Assembly: GCA_034440575.1 (NCBI GenBank)
Contig: JAOTOL010001564.1
Location: forward strand, 744,001-808,000
Origin: Imbricaverruca yamaguchii
Taxonomy: Eukaryota; Arthropoda; Thecostraca; Neoverrucidae
Length of the DNA: 64,000 bases
Direction of reading: 5' to 3'
Shown: positions 36,296 through 64,000 of the stretch, piece after piece
How positions within the stretch are numbered: position 1 is the stretch's first letter
Layout: each line of letters starts with the position of its first letter
The notes under the pieces: model-generated
The model's database searches: none
What the model was told of the DNA's origin: nothing
The model's input: only the letters and a program-made list of their open reading frames with translations
Translations under genes and position numbers: made by a program

Positions 36296-37975
36296 GGGAC
36301 CATTTGTTGCAGCTTGTCATGGCAGCGTGTGAAACATGATATTCGTTCAGCATGCTTGTCAACTTGACCTTTTCCCCAGCCTCTCGAAAGTATTGAGTAC
36401 TTTGATCGTCCATTTGACCTATGGTTTGTTTATGGAGCTTGGATGGAATACCTAACGATCGTGCATTTCGATATATATATATTGTAAGTGACTAAATAGC
36501 GGAATCACTTTTCAGATATACACATATTAAATGTGTGTTGACTCCTGGAAGCTGCAGCCATCGCTCTCCAGTGTTCATACATACAAATCAGAAAGTGGGC
36601 CTTCAATTATTGGACTAGACTTCAAGGTGCAACCTTGTTGTCTTCTGACTCGGGTTTGGAGTGTAGAATATTAGGTTGTTGCACCTCCCACCTTGACAGG
36701 AAGGGGTAATATTTCTGCTGATGCAATGGCTGTTTGCGTATGGATTTCAATGATCCCATAAGCGAGTGGAGCATACTTTTCCCTCCGGTGTGTCTGTTTC
36801 TATTCGTGAAACATAAAAGTCGCCGAGGGCAATGATGATCATTTGATCCCAATATAGACGTGAGTGGTGTCATCGATTATAAAACCTTCCTGTTGTAGTT
36901 GAACAGCTTTATGCAGATAACTATAAATATGTCTCATTAACGAGGCTATGTTAGGTGCGGCACCCCTTCTTTCTTCATCTGGTGTGTGTGCTTTTGAAGT
37001 GCGATATATCACAGACCTGGATGCGAGTCTAAACCTCGCCCGTGTGGGGCCTTGATGCAAAGAAGCTTCGTGATTTCTGCGGAAACCCTCTGCAGTATTT
37101 AGCGGATACTACTCAGGTTTAGCGTACCCAGCCGAACTTTTCTACAACTCTAAACAAACGAGACTCCGTGTCGTGTCAGGTCACGACCTATTGCGTCCCC
37201 GCAGCAAACAGAATTCATTTACGCAAATCGCAAAACTTGTCAACTTATCGTCGCTTAACCTTATGACGAGGAAGAGTTCCTTTGGCTGCGAAGCGCAGAG
37301 GATGGGAGGGAGAGAGAACACATGCAGTGCCTTCCCAATCTCGAAAGCCAACCTGCCAATTTCCTGCAGGAAACGATAGTTAGTTTTTTTTTGTAGCGCA
37401 ACTTATATTTACATCAAATACAATTCTGATTTACGGGCGGATACAAGGCAAAAATGTGGATAATCTGGCAAGTTGTAGAACAGTTTGCAATGTGGTTTGC
37501 ACAATTGTATCAAAACATCCAAATTTTTCACGTCACATACCGCGCGTATGATTTTGAACACTTTGGAAAACCACTTTCTGTACCGAAATTCAATTCATAG
37601 GCGGAGTTGGAAATATCCGGATGGGTGGAGTGACCTCATAGTTCGACATAAACGCGAACTAAGCTTCCAGAGTTTTGCTTATCAACAATCTAGGCCTAAC
37701 GTTTCTCAACATCCTTCGTATGGTGCCACCCTCAATACGTTAAGCTCCTTTCAAAAACGTCAGGCATTGACGTCAAATGGTCATGCAGCAGCTAGGCGCT
37801 TCAACTGATGCATCCAGATACCAAGTTTAGAAAATATTCCTGAACCGCTTTTAGCTGTGCCTATAAATCACCTAAGCGAGCCATGACAATATTGTGCACG
37901 TAACTGCTGAAGTCGTCTTGGTCGCACATTGTTACAAACATGCCTCTCGAACAACTCGCATGGAACAACCTCTCT
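36296..37975. other. no gene recognised (copy B)
   Basis: 36296-37510 matches copy A 17075-18390. 37510-37975 is ordinary sequence at the place where copy A has the giant microsatellite, and is probably the ancestral state. Confidence 0.45.
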
Positions 37976-38734
37976 CTCTCTCTCGCTCGCTCTCGAAGAG
38001 CCTCGGACCAAAGCATTATTTCCGAACATCCACAGCGTCTGGGAGATGTCTTCTGTTTGTCCGTGCAACAGAAAAGACCATCAGTCTAAAGAACTACTGG
38101 TACCCGAAAGCCAGAACCAGCCCCATCTCGTACACTATATCTGCCCCTTGTAAGCGTGGAAGTTCTGAAGTTTTAGGTACCTTACGCAAATAGTCACAAA
38201 ATAGTTTCTGTGTTCTAGTATCTCTAATACATTCATGGACTAAGGTGCAGGAAGTCAAGTTAACAGAAATGAGACCATCTGTCAAACGTGCCTGCCAATA
38301 ATATTGCCAGAAACCTCTCGGCAGTGAAATACACTTTCGACCTTTTCAAAGCATTCCCAAATATGCTATCATTGCTCACGTACCATCATAGATACTCAAC
38401 GTCATCAGCAATACGAACTTCGCTAGTGGACCTTCCAACCACTTTCTCACCCACCCTCGCCCACTCCGATAAGAATATAACTATAAAATCACAAGTCATG
38501 TAGGCAATGACGTTTCAACACTGGTTGAGAGGTTTCATGAACTGCCAAACACTTCCAAATATACATTCAGCAAATGTTAAGCATGTTGCGATATGACAAA
38601 TGTGATAGTTTTTTTTCAACGATCGCCCCAAGACCCAACCCTGGATGCATCCCTGACCAAAATCGATGCCAAAAATTAACATCTTATGTAGAAAAGAATG
38701 TTGGGCAAAATCGCAATGTTTAGGCTGATCACGT

Positions 38735-39165
38735 TCGGGAGCTACAGAGAGAAAATCGCAGCCGGGAGTTGGGACACATTGTGCCCTCGCTAGGAATAGG
38801 ATTACTGATCGAATGCAATGTCGCGTTACGTGTGAACTCGCGCACGAGAAGGCTTCGCACATAGCCATAACCCGACAAAGGGTCACTCACATTTTGCTGC
38901 CGCGCGACAGGGCAGTATACCGGCCTGCCGCCTGACGTCCTCCGGCGTACTGTCCCAGTGTTCGGTCCTCATTTGAAGCGCCACCCGCGAGGGAATCCGA
39001 ACGGACACCTAGCTTTACTCCGCACAATACTAGATCAGTTTGTGTGAATGTGCTGCGTGTATGTATGTTGCTATCACTAGCCTCTTTTTATACCGTTGAC
39101 GTATAACCGTGATAGCTACAAGTCGATTCCAGGTGGTTCTGCCTAATCCGTGTTGTCTAATGATC
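38735..39165. other. B-specific insertion of about 430 bp
   Basis: Lies between TTAGGCTGATCACG and GGGCAGGGTCAGTCCGAG, where copy A has only about 15 bp. No coding frame or terminal repeats recognised. Confidence 0.6.
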
Positions 39166-39465
39166 GGGCAGGGTCAGTCCGAGACACCGAAATGGGGTGG
39201 GGCAGAAAGTCACTTCTGAACTCACCCACAAAAAGACACTCCGGATTTCGGCCATTTTATTTTCTGTCCCTAAAAGTCGGAAGTTGTGCCCCCCCCCCCC
39301 AAAAAAAAAAACAAGCACTATTCGAACCTTCGTACCACTTTTCTGAGACCCTTCGGTTACGCATATGACCACTACTGTCACAATGGGGCAAAAAAAAGCA
39401 AGTCATTGACAATACTTCACACTTTAAAGGGGAAGTTGACGAGGATAATTTCTCGCAAGCAAGCG

Positions 39466-39540
39466 TTGTTGGGATGAGTAGTTTAGAGGTAAGATACCCG
39501 TCTCACAATTGAAAGATTGTGGGCTTCAGTCTCACCTGTC
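39466..39540 (+). mobile_element. tRNA-derived SINE head (tRNA-Val-like)
   Basis: TAGTTTAGAGG (39479-39489) resembles a pol III A box and GGCTTCAGTCT (39522-39532) a weakened B box. The spacing is tRNA-like and TCTCACAATTGAAAG resembles the Val(CAC) anticodon arm. It lies in the B-only block 39410-40150, consistent with a recent insertion. The SINE's 3' end was not identified. Confidence 0.45.
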
Positions 39541-40786
39541 GCTACGTTTGGCCGGCGACCAATCGGCGCGAGAGATTGGCGACGCTACATTACTCAACGG
39601 TCTACGTGACGTAAAATCAATAACCACCATGAATAATTTCAAAGTCGAATGACCAAATATTTGAAAACCATGGAGCACATCTGATTTACCAAAGCAGCGT
39701 TGTGCTCTGTTTCTTTCTTGATGGCTTGTAGTTATTCGTCATATGACGCGGAACAAAACGTAGTTTGAAGGATTAATCACTGAAATTGTTCATGCCTGAT
39801 GGTCTTTATTTATCAAACCGTTATCCTAAAAATCATCCGAAGCAAGGCGAATACATTGATAAACATTCAATTGGAATTTTTTGTAAATATATTACAAATA
39901 AAATCGAGTTCGAGATCCATGAACAACTTAAAGTTATCAAAATTGTAAAGATCTGTTGTTACGTTTCGGCCATAGGCCAATAAGGATTCGGAAATTACTT
40001 TAGTACCAGAAACTAACATGATTGGTGCAACATAAAAGGTTATATAGCCACATCCAATCACCAATTGAAGATAACTGAATTACCATGCTTACCATACATT
40101 CACTAGAACGTCTAGGATGAACAGCGCAGCCACGCTCCCCCCCCAAAGAGGCTGATTTGGAACAAAATTCGTCTTCAACTAAGCATGAGTGAATTTAATG
40201 TGTGCGGACAGCTATACAATTATAGGTGCTATTGTGCTTTAAGGTGTTCACGAGACAAATTTAACACGCATTTTACGTCTAGCAAGCGAACAATGAAGTT
40301 ACGTTTGGCTAAGTTATGTTAGGTTATAATTTTCAAGCTGGAAGATTTGAATACAAACTTGATTGTTGATACAATAGATTTGACTAAAAACAAAGGGATT
40401 TTTATGCAAAAGCGGGTAATGCTGGGCTAGATTTGGTTCAGTTAGGTTTTCATAGTTGTAATTTTTTAACCAACAATGTTTGTCATTCTTTTTGTGTTTT
40501 TTTTTGTGGATTAATGGATTAATGAATTAAGTTTTTTTGTGGATTAATAAACATTTATATAGTAAGATTAGGCTAGGTTTGGTTAACCCATGCTAAATTT
40601 GTTTAACATAAGGATTTTCAGAGTGGTTACACATCTTAACTACACTCATAAACGGTGTATTGGATAAATTCAAGAATTGATCAAACCCTGAAGCACAAGC
40701 TTCTTGAATATTGAATAGTGAGTCCAGTGAGATGTAGCCTGTTACAAGATGTGAGCGCTGGAACGCGTGGCGACTCGTTTGGACGG

Positions 40787-41128
40787 TTGTCCGTCACTGT
40801 CAGTCGGGATTGCCTGTTGTCCGTACTGTAGTAGGGAATGTCTGTTGTCCGTACTGTAGTCGGTTTTGTCCGTCACTGTCAGTCGGGATTGCCTGTTGTC
40901 CGTCACTGTCAGTCGGGATTGCCTGTTGTCCGTCACTGTCAGTCGGGATTGTCTGTTGTCCGTCACTGTCAGTCGGAATTGCCTATTGTCAGTCACTGTC
41001 AGTCGGGATTGCCTGTTGTCCGTCTCTGTCAGTCGGGATTGCCTGTTGTCCGTATTGTCGTCATGTCGTCTGTTGTCCGTTTGGGATTGCCTGTTGTCCG
41101 TCACTGTCAGTCGGGATTGCCTGTTGAT
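40787..41128. repeat. 30-bp minisatellite (copy B, about 11 units)
   Basis: Same unit as 21838-21989. Units near 40826-40870 and 41050-41095 are short by several single bases (CCGTACTGTAGT for CCGTCACTGTCAGT), which looks like consensus error. Confidence 0.85.
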
Positions 41129-41889
41129 TCGGAGGCTGAAACGTCGGCTAATTTGGTATTACCGTTGGACTATTGAGACTTGCAGAAATTGCCACCGGTT
41201 GGTTCACCAATCAAGCCGATCAAATGCAAGGGCACCAACAGCTGTCGACTTTGAAAAACGCCCCGGGGATTTGAGAACTGGAGATTAAGATAAGCTGCTG
41301 AACTTGAAAACCAATTATCGCACAAACGAGGGAAATCCAGACTATCACTGTCAGACAGTCGGACACGTGACGACATTTTTTCCCGCAAGAGTGCATGCTA
41401 TTTATTTGCAAGTGAATCCAAACCCTTCACAAATTTTAGCCTGGTATATTGGAACACGTAATAAATTTGTATCTGAAGCACGCTTGGAGCATGTTTGGGG
41501 GTATAAATGTATGGTTCTTGCTGCTCGGACGAGACAAATTGATAGCATATTGATGTTGATAGCCAAAGCCATCAATTGAAAACTAGATACATGTGGGTGA
41601 TAACATCAGAGAAGTTTGTTATTGATGATTAGAGGGGAGAGGTGCTTAAAGAACGTAGGAAACCACAACATCTTCTGGTCATTTAGTATCATGTCCAATA
41701 TATGTTAAGGAAATTTTGGTCCATTGTATTGTTCCTGTTTCACAGTGCGAGCAAATGTTGCTTGTACATGCAGATAATATCTAGCCCATTCCTTCTGATG
41801 TTTTGATGTGAAGTTCGTGTTTTTTTAGAAACCAGTAATACGATAATGATGGTTCTCCTTGCATATGAGGCATGATGCGTAGGCTTTGT

Positions 41890-42460
41890 ACATATTTTGG
41901 GTTATGTCTCTGGATCCCGTACTAACTGCCATTCTCCGGAGGTGGTATTTTATGCCACTCCCTAAGGTGTTCTACAGATATGGAAAATGGCGCGCGGGAG
42001 CGCGCCGAAATTTGGCATACTGGTTCGGTCATCAGTTTGGCATGTATCAACGTTTTGAGTTGAAGTCATCCATCTTCATCGAGCTAGTCAGGGTCACCGG
42101 AGTTCGCCTTCAAAACGTTCAACCAGTCGTCACGGTTAACCGATTCAATGTTTCAATGACATTCCAAGCGTTTGCGCATCATTAAGGATTTAATGAGAGC
42201 ACCAAAGGAATTTTCGATATTTCGCGTTTTGTATGGCTTTTGTTCTGCGTATTACCCAATTTGGGCTAAAATCGACGATTCTGGCTAAAGCAGGCACTTT
42301 TGTGGGGTAAAGTTGACTTGCAACAACGTTACCTTGTGCTTTTTACCCATTAAAAATGGAAAAGGAAGACATTCAAGAAAATTGAAAACACTTTTTGAAA
42401 ATTTCCAAAGCTTATAATTTTGATGTTAGGGTGGGCAAAAATGTTTCGACTATAATCGAT
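41890..42460 (-). repeat. unclassified 0.8-kb interspersed repeat, inverted copy
   Basis: The reverse complement matches 6780-7250: AAACGTTCAACCAGTCGTCACG and ATGCCAAATTTCGGCGCGCT blocks. More diverged than the other copies and outside the duplication. Confidence 0.65.
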
Positions 42461-43576
42461 TTAACCTTCCTGTCGTGACTCAAAATTTTCTTTTAAAAAA
42501 TATACGATGAGACCAATCTCTGAACACTTCAAGACTGTCATGCTATTTAGTGTCGTTAAATTGCGTAAATTTGTAATGTTACATTTCGATGTGACACTCT
42601 CAACAGTGCAACAGCCATTTCAACAAGAAATCAGTGTCTACCGCGCGCATCCAGTATATCGTTTTGCTCAGGCAGTTTCTTGATGGCCACCCATCAGTGT
42701 ATGCGTCGTCACGGGGCTGCGTTTGTAGCTGCGACTGGACGGTGATTGTTACTGTTTATCAACCTCGTGCAGCCGGTGTATTCGCCGCCGCCGCGCCATA
42801 AATCGGCCTGTATCGCTCACCACAGCCGCCGGCCACGTGCAGTGGCAGGCAATGGCGGCGAGCGCTGTGGCGTGTTATCGTCGGCCAGCAGACTCCACTT
42901 TACCCCGGCCCGCGAGGCGGCCTACATCCGCCGGCCGGGATCCACAGGCGAGATCCACAGGCGGGATCCACAGGCGAGATCCACAGGGGATATTCACAGA
43001 CCCCGAGACCGAAAGATGGAGGCCCACAGAATAAGGCCCACAGACCGAGACACACAAGCTGAAGCCTACAGTGAAACCCGTAGTCCGAGACCCATAGATG
43101 GATTCCCACAGACAGAGACTCACAGGCTGATATGCTGATGACAGCGTACCAAGGCCCGTTTTCGAGACGAGTGTGCATGACTCGATTAGCGTATGCGACT
43201 TGAAGAGACTGAGTGAACTTTGTTGACTGAGACTAAACATAATGGAATATTTCCAAAAATGTGTTGCACCATATATTCAATTCATTCAGGTTTATATACG
43301 GATCCGCTTACATTGGTGCTTACTTCTACGTAGCCATAACAAGCACGAATTTTAGGTCGGTGTTCACAACAGGAAGGTAATTCAAATGTTTTTGAAAAGT
43401 GTGTTGGCCATTGGGAAATTAAAAACACAGGCAGTTCCCATTATCCGCTTGAGCACAGTCTGAGAGCCTCAGAGCGAGACCTCAGAGTTGGATGGTCGGC
43501 CACCGGTCACTCGAGCCCCACCGATCGGGTCCTCGCTGTGGTGGTCTTGTGTGGTGGTTTCCGCTTCTCCATCGCC
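42461..43576. repeat. flanking sequence with short GATCCACAGGCGG tandem repeats
   Basis: A small array of about 14-bp units (GATCCACAGGCGG) at about 42938-43000, followed by looser purine-rich ACAGACCGAGAC repeats. The 130-codon plus-strand frame across it is repeat-derived and has no recognisable domain. Confidence 0.5.
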
Positions 43577-44290
43577 GAACCGTGGGGACAGTGTGGCGTG
43601 CTCCCGGTCACCAAACCGTGGGGACAGTGTGGCGTGATTTCCCTCAGCAAGCTGTGGGGACAATGTGGCGTGCTCCCAGTCACCAGGCCGTGGGGACAGT
43701 GTGGCGTGCTCCCAGTCACCAAACCGTGGGGACAGTGTGGCGTGCTCCCGGTCACCAAACCGTGGGGACAGTGTGGCGTGCTCCCAGTCACCAAACCGTG
43801 GGGACAGTGTGGTCGTACCAAACCGTGGGGGCGTGTTCCAGTCACCAAACCGTGGGGACGTGTGGCGTATTCGTCACCAAACCGTGGGGACAGTGTGGCG
43901 TGCTCCCGGTCACCAAACCGTGGGGACAGTGTGGCGTGCTCCCAGTCACCAAACCGTGGGGACAGTGTGGCGTGATTTCCCTCACCAAGCTGTGGGGACA
44001 ATGTGGCGTGCTCCCGGTCACCAAACCGTGGGGACAGTGTGGCGTGCTCCCAGTCACCAGGCCGTGGGGACAGTGTGGCGTGCTCCCAGTCACCAAACCG
44101 TGGGGACAGTGTAGCGTGCTCCCGGTCACCAAACCGTGCCGGGGGAGATGGGATAGTGTGGTGTGCTCTCCGTCACCGAATCATGGAAGGGCAATGTGGC
44201 GTGCTCTCCGTCACTGAATCATGGGGGATAGGCAGTGTGGCATGCTCTACCTCATCGAACTGTGGGGAAGGAGGGCAGTGTGATGCTCTC
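43577..44290. repeat. 36-bp minisatellite
   Basis: About 16 units of CCAAACCGTGGGGACAGTGT plus GGCGTGCTCCCAGTCA, decaying after 44140. Units at 43810-43875 lack several bases. Open frames on both strands (up to 241 codons) are by-products. Confidence 0.9.
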
Positions 44291-46198
44291 CCCTCACCTG
44301 CCTAATGTCTTGTGTGATACCCACTAGTCACTCGACAACCAAATCGTCCTAGTCTCTTTGGTAGGATCTACAGCATTCCATCATCAGAATCAGGTTATGG
44401 TACTTAGTGTAGCGTACACCCTCTTTCCCTCATCGCACCAACTGAAGAATGTAATTGGTGTGGTTTGCTCTGATATATTTTACACTGAAAGTGGAAAGCT
44501 TTGGTGCTATTCAACACTTGAATTCATCTGTTTCTTTTGCCTTCCTTCAAGTCAGCAGGACGACTTCTTCAGTGTTTGCTGTGGCGAAATTGTGGATGTT
44601 TGTAATTACTGACATATCTGGACGTGCAGGACTCTGAGTAAGCTTGCAGCATCCTTATCTTGCGTATCTAAGCATTAGGCCTGCACTGATAAGTCATGCA
44701 TTCATGTCGAAAAAAGTAATGCCAGTTTGTCTAACCTCTAACTGCCCTTTTCGTAAGTATGTTCATTTTTCAGTCCTGCAAAATGCGGTAGTCTTTGGTG
44801 TCCACCCGATGGTGTTGGTACAGAAAACAAAACGTAGTATCAAAGTAGCATAATATTATTAGCAGCTCAAAAGCTATGGTGAAAACAGCGTCACGCAAAC
44901 TCGATCTAATGCTACTGAAGCCATGGGGCATGCACATTACAACAACCTCGCATACATCACTTATATCACCGTCTGCGGATGACACAGTATGAACGCGTCA
45001 GCAACATTCGAGACACAACTGGTGGAATTGCCATGTCCAGTGATAATTTTAGACATACTGTCCAAGGCGGTGCTTGCATACATTAACAAATGTCTGTTTT
45101 TACAAGCGTTAACTTCCGGCACCTTTTCGGGCATATTCATTTTGTTTTAACATGCATCAACCCACATCCATGGGAGATGAAACTTGCAAAATACCCCTCC
45201 AGAGGCGTCTAAAATACAAATTGAATATCCAGAGATAAACCGAAATGCGCTCGAGGAGAGAGTGCCTGGCATCCTTAGAGCTATTTACTTTCACATTATG
45301 TCAGCAATTATGAAAGAGGCGCATGCCATTAATCTACGACGTACACAGATGCCACTCCCAGACAGGCTAGTTGGGCCTCATAGAATGGCAGTGGTTAAAG
45401 CATACATCACACTTGAAGAACGGGTCTTCAAAGCATATCTTCCCGCACAGCGAAGTTGGCCTGCGCGGCTGCCATTTGACGTTCGCCTAGCCAATATTCG
45501 GCATTTGGTCAGCCGGCAGCAAGCATTCGCGACGGCGTGGCTCCTGGCTGAAGGAATGACCGACTGGTATTTCCGCGGATTCAGATGTGGTTGAGTGGGC
45601 TGCACACTGGCCGACATTTCAGTTCTCGAATTTCGGCAAAATGCGCAGGAGCTCAGGCACTTGCTAACATGCGTAAACGACTGAAGACAACATGAGGCTC
45701 AAAAATGACTACCCGCATTTCAGTTTCCTCTACATTATCGGACAAAATATGGCAACAAGCATTGAATCAGCAGGCTACGCTTGAGTCTAGTTGTCAGTCC
45801 AGGGCAGCAAGCCCAGCTAATGGGCACGTGCTTCATTTTACGGGCCCATTGCCCGATGTCAACACAGCTTGTGGACGTGCAACTAACACGATCTGGACCG
45901 GCGTCATTTGTGCGGTCCGGTAGTCGCTGACAGCACAGTTTGTGGGCGTGCAACTGACATGCTCTTGACCGACGTCTAACCAAACTGAGAGCCAACTGGT
46001 CTTAAGCGATCGTCTAGCAAGCCATTGTTCCAGCGACCGCGTTGAAAACTTCTCGAAGAGGACATTTCGGCAAGCAAGATCGTTCCGACGACGCCAGACA
46101 CGCAGAGGCTGCCGCTGGTTCTGTCCCGGCGTAGCCGAACGACTGCATTGTCGACCGCCGACCGAGACCGACCGGAGCAGGCGTCGTCTGTCACCCGG
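44291..46198. other. region 3' of thrombospondin, no confident gene
   Basis: Presumably holds the thrombospondin 3' UTR, though no clear AATAAA was found on the minus strand. A 136-codon plus-strand frame at 45184-45594 lacks an ATG at its start and shows no domain. A roughly 75-bp imperfect direct repeat (TGTGGACGTGCAACT) lies at about 45855-45985. Confidence 0.45.
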
Positions 46199-63940
<17,742 letters not shown>

Positions 63941-64000
63941 CTGGGGAGGGATGCGGTCGTCGACTGGGTGATTCTGCAGCACTTCGCGCGTCATGTCTTA

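Larger units (their letters stand above)
22742..41674 (+). repeat. segmental duplication, copy B (about 19 kb)
   Basis: This is the second copy of the unit, head to tail with copy A. B-only additions are the LINE plus hAT at 24268-28244, a 64-bp SINE at 29307-29370, about 470 bp at 37510-37975 (replaced by microsatellite in A), about 430 bp at 38735-39165 and about 740 bp at 39410-40150. It lacks three blocks present in A. Because several insertions have clean target duplications with an empty site in A, the copies (or haplotypes) have separate insertion histories. Confidence 0.9.

Noticed and set aside
43492..44217. 241-codon plus-strand frame
   Set aside because: Produced by the 36-bp minisatellite; no non-repeat coding sequence.
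45184..45594. 136-codon plus-strand frame as a gene
   Set aside because: No ATG at its start, a stop just upstream and no recognisable domain; left as unsupported.

Overview
This window is eukaryotic, from an animal and most likely an arthropod. The evidence is a thrombospondin gene split into many short GT-AG exons, several non-LTR retrotransposons, a hAT transposon, tRNA-type SINE heads, and very abundant micro- and minisatellites. The repeat-rich texture fits a crustacean, but nothing here fixes the species. There are no bacterial operons, CRISPR arrays or phage genes.

Layout. (1) 1-1513: left flank with no recognisable gene. (2) 1514-22528 (copy A) and 22742-41674 (copy B): a direct tandem duplication of about 19-21 kb, joined by a 213-bp GC-rich segment. 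The copies are co-linear and very similar but differ by mobile-element insertions, three A-only blocks (about 3980-7365, 7690-8978, 15390-16575), two B-only blocks and a huge microsatellite difference. They may be a true duplication or two haplotypes placed end to end. Each copy holds one minus-strand gene that I reconstruct as three exons: a signal peptide, roughly 900 residues of an RRxxx pentapeptide repeat (RRSEE-RRLDT-RRADN), a conserved non-repeat segment, and a C-terminal transmembrane helix. I do not recognise this family. Both copies carry frame breaks, at different places. (3) Copy B carries a 5'-truncated RNase H-type LINE (24268-28244) with a 10-bp target duplication, itself interrupted by a 1377-bp non-autonomous hAT element (24802-26178) with an 8-bp target duplication. 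(4) 41675-46198: right flank with minisatellites and no confident gene. (5) 46199-64000: a thrombospondin gene on the minus strand. Its last 15 exons are resolved to the base, covering EGF-like modules, type 3 calcium repeats and the C-terminal lectin-like domain; its 5' end lies beyond the window.

The thrombospondin gene encodes a secreted extracellular-matrix glycoprotein. Its introns contain a nearly intact CR1/L2-like LINE (one nonsense codon in ORF2), a decayed LINE 3' fragment, a short SINE with target duplication, and minisatellites that abut several 5' splice sites. The true terminal coding exon lies 1.75 kb downstream of an apparent read-through stop and is easily missed. No interaction between the thrombospondin gene and the RR-repeat genes can be inferred beyond both encoding extracellular products.
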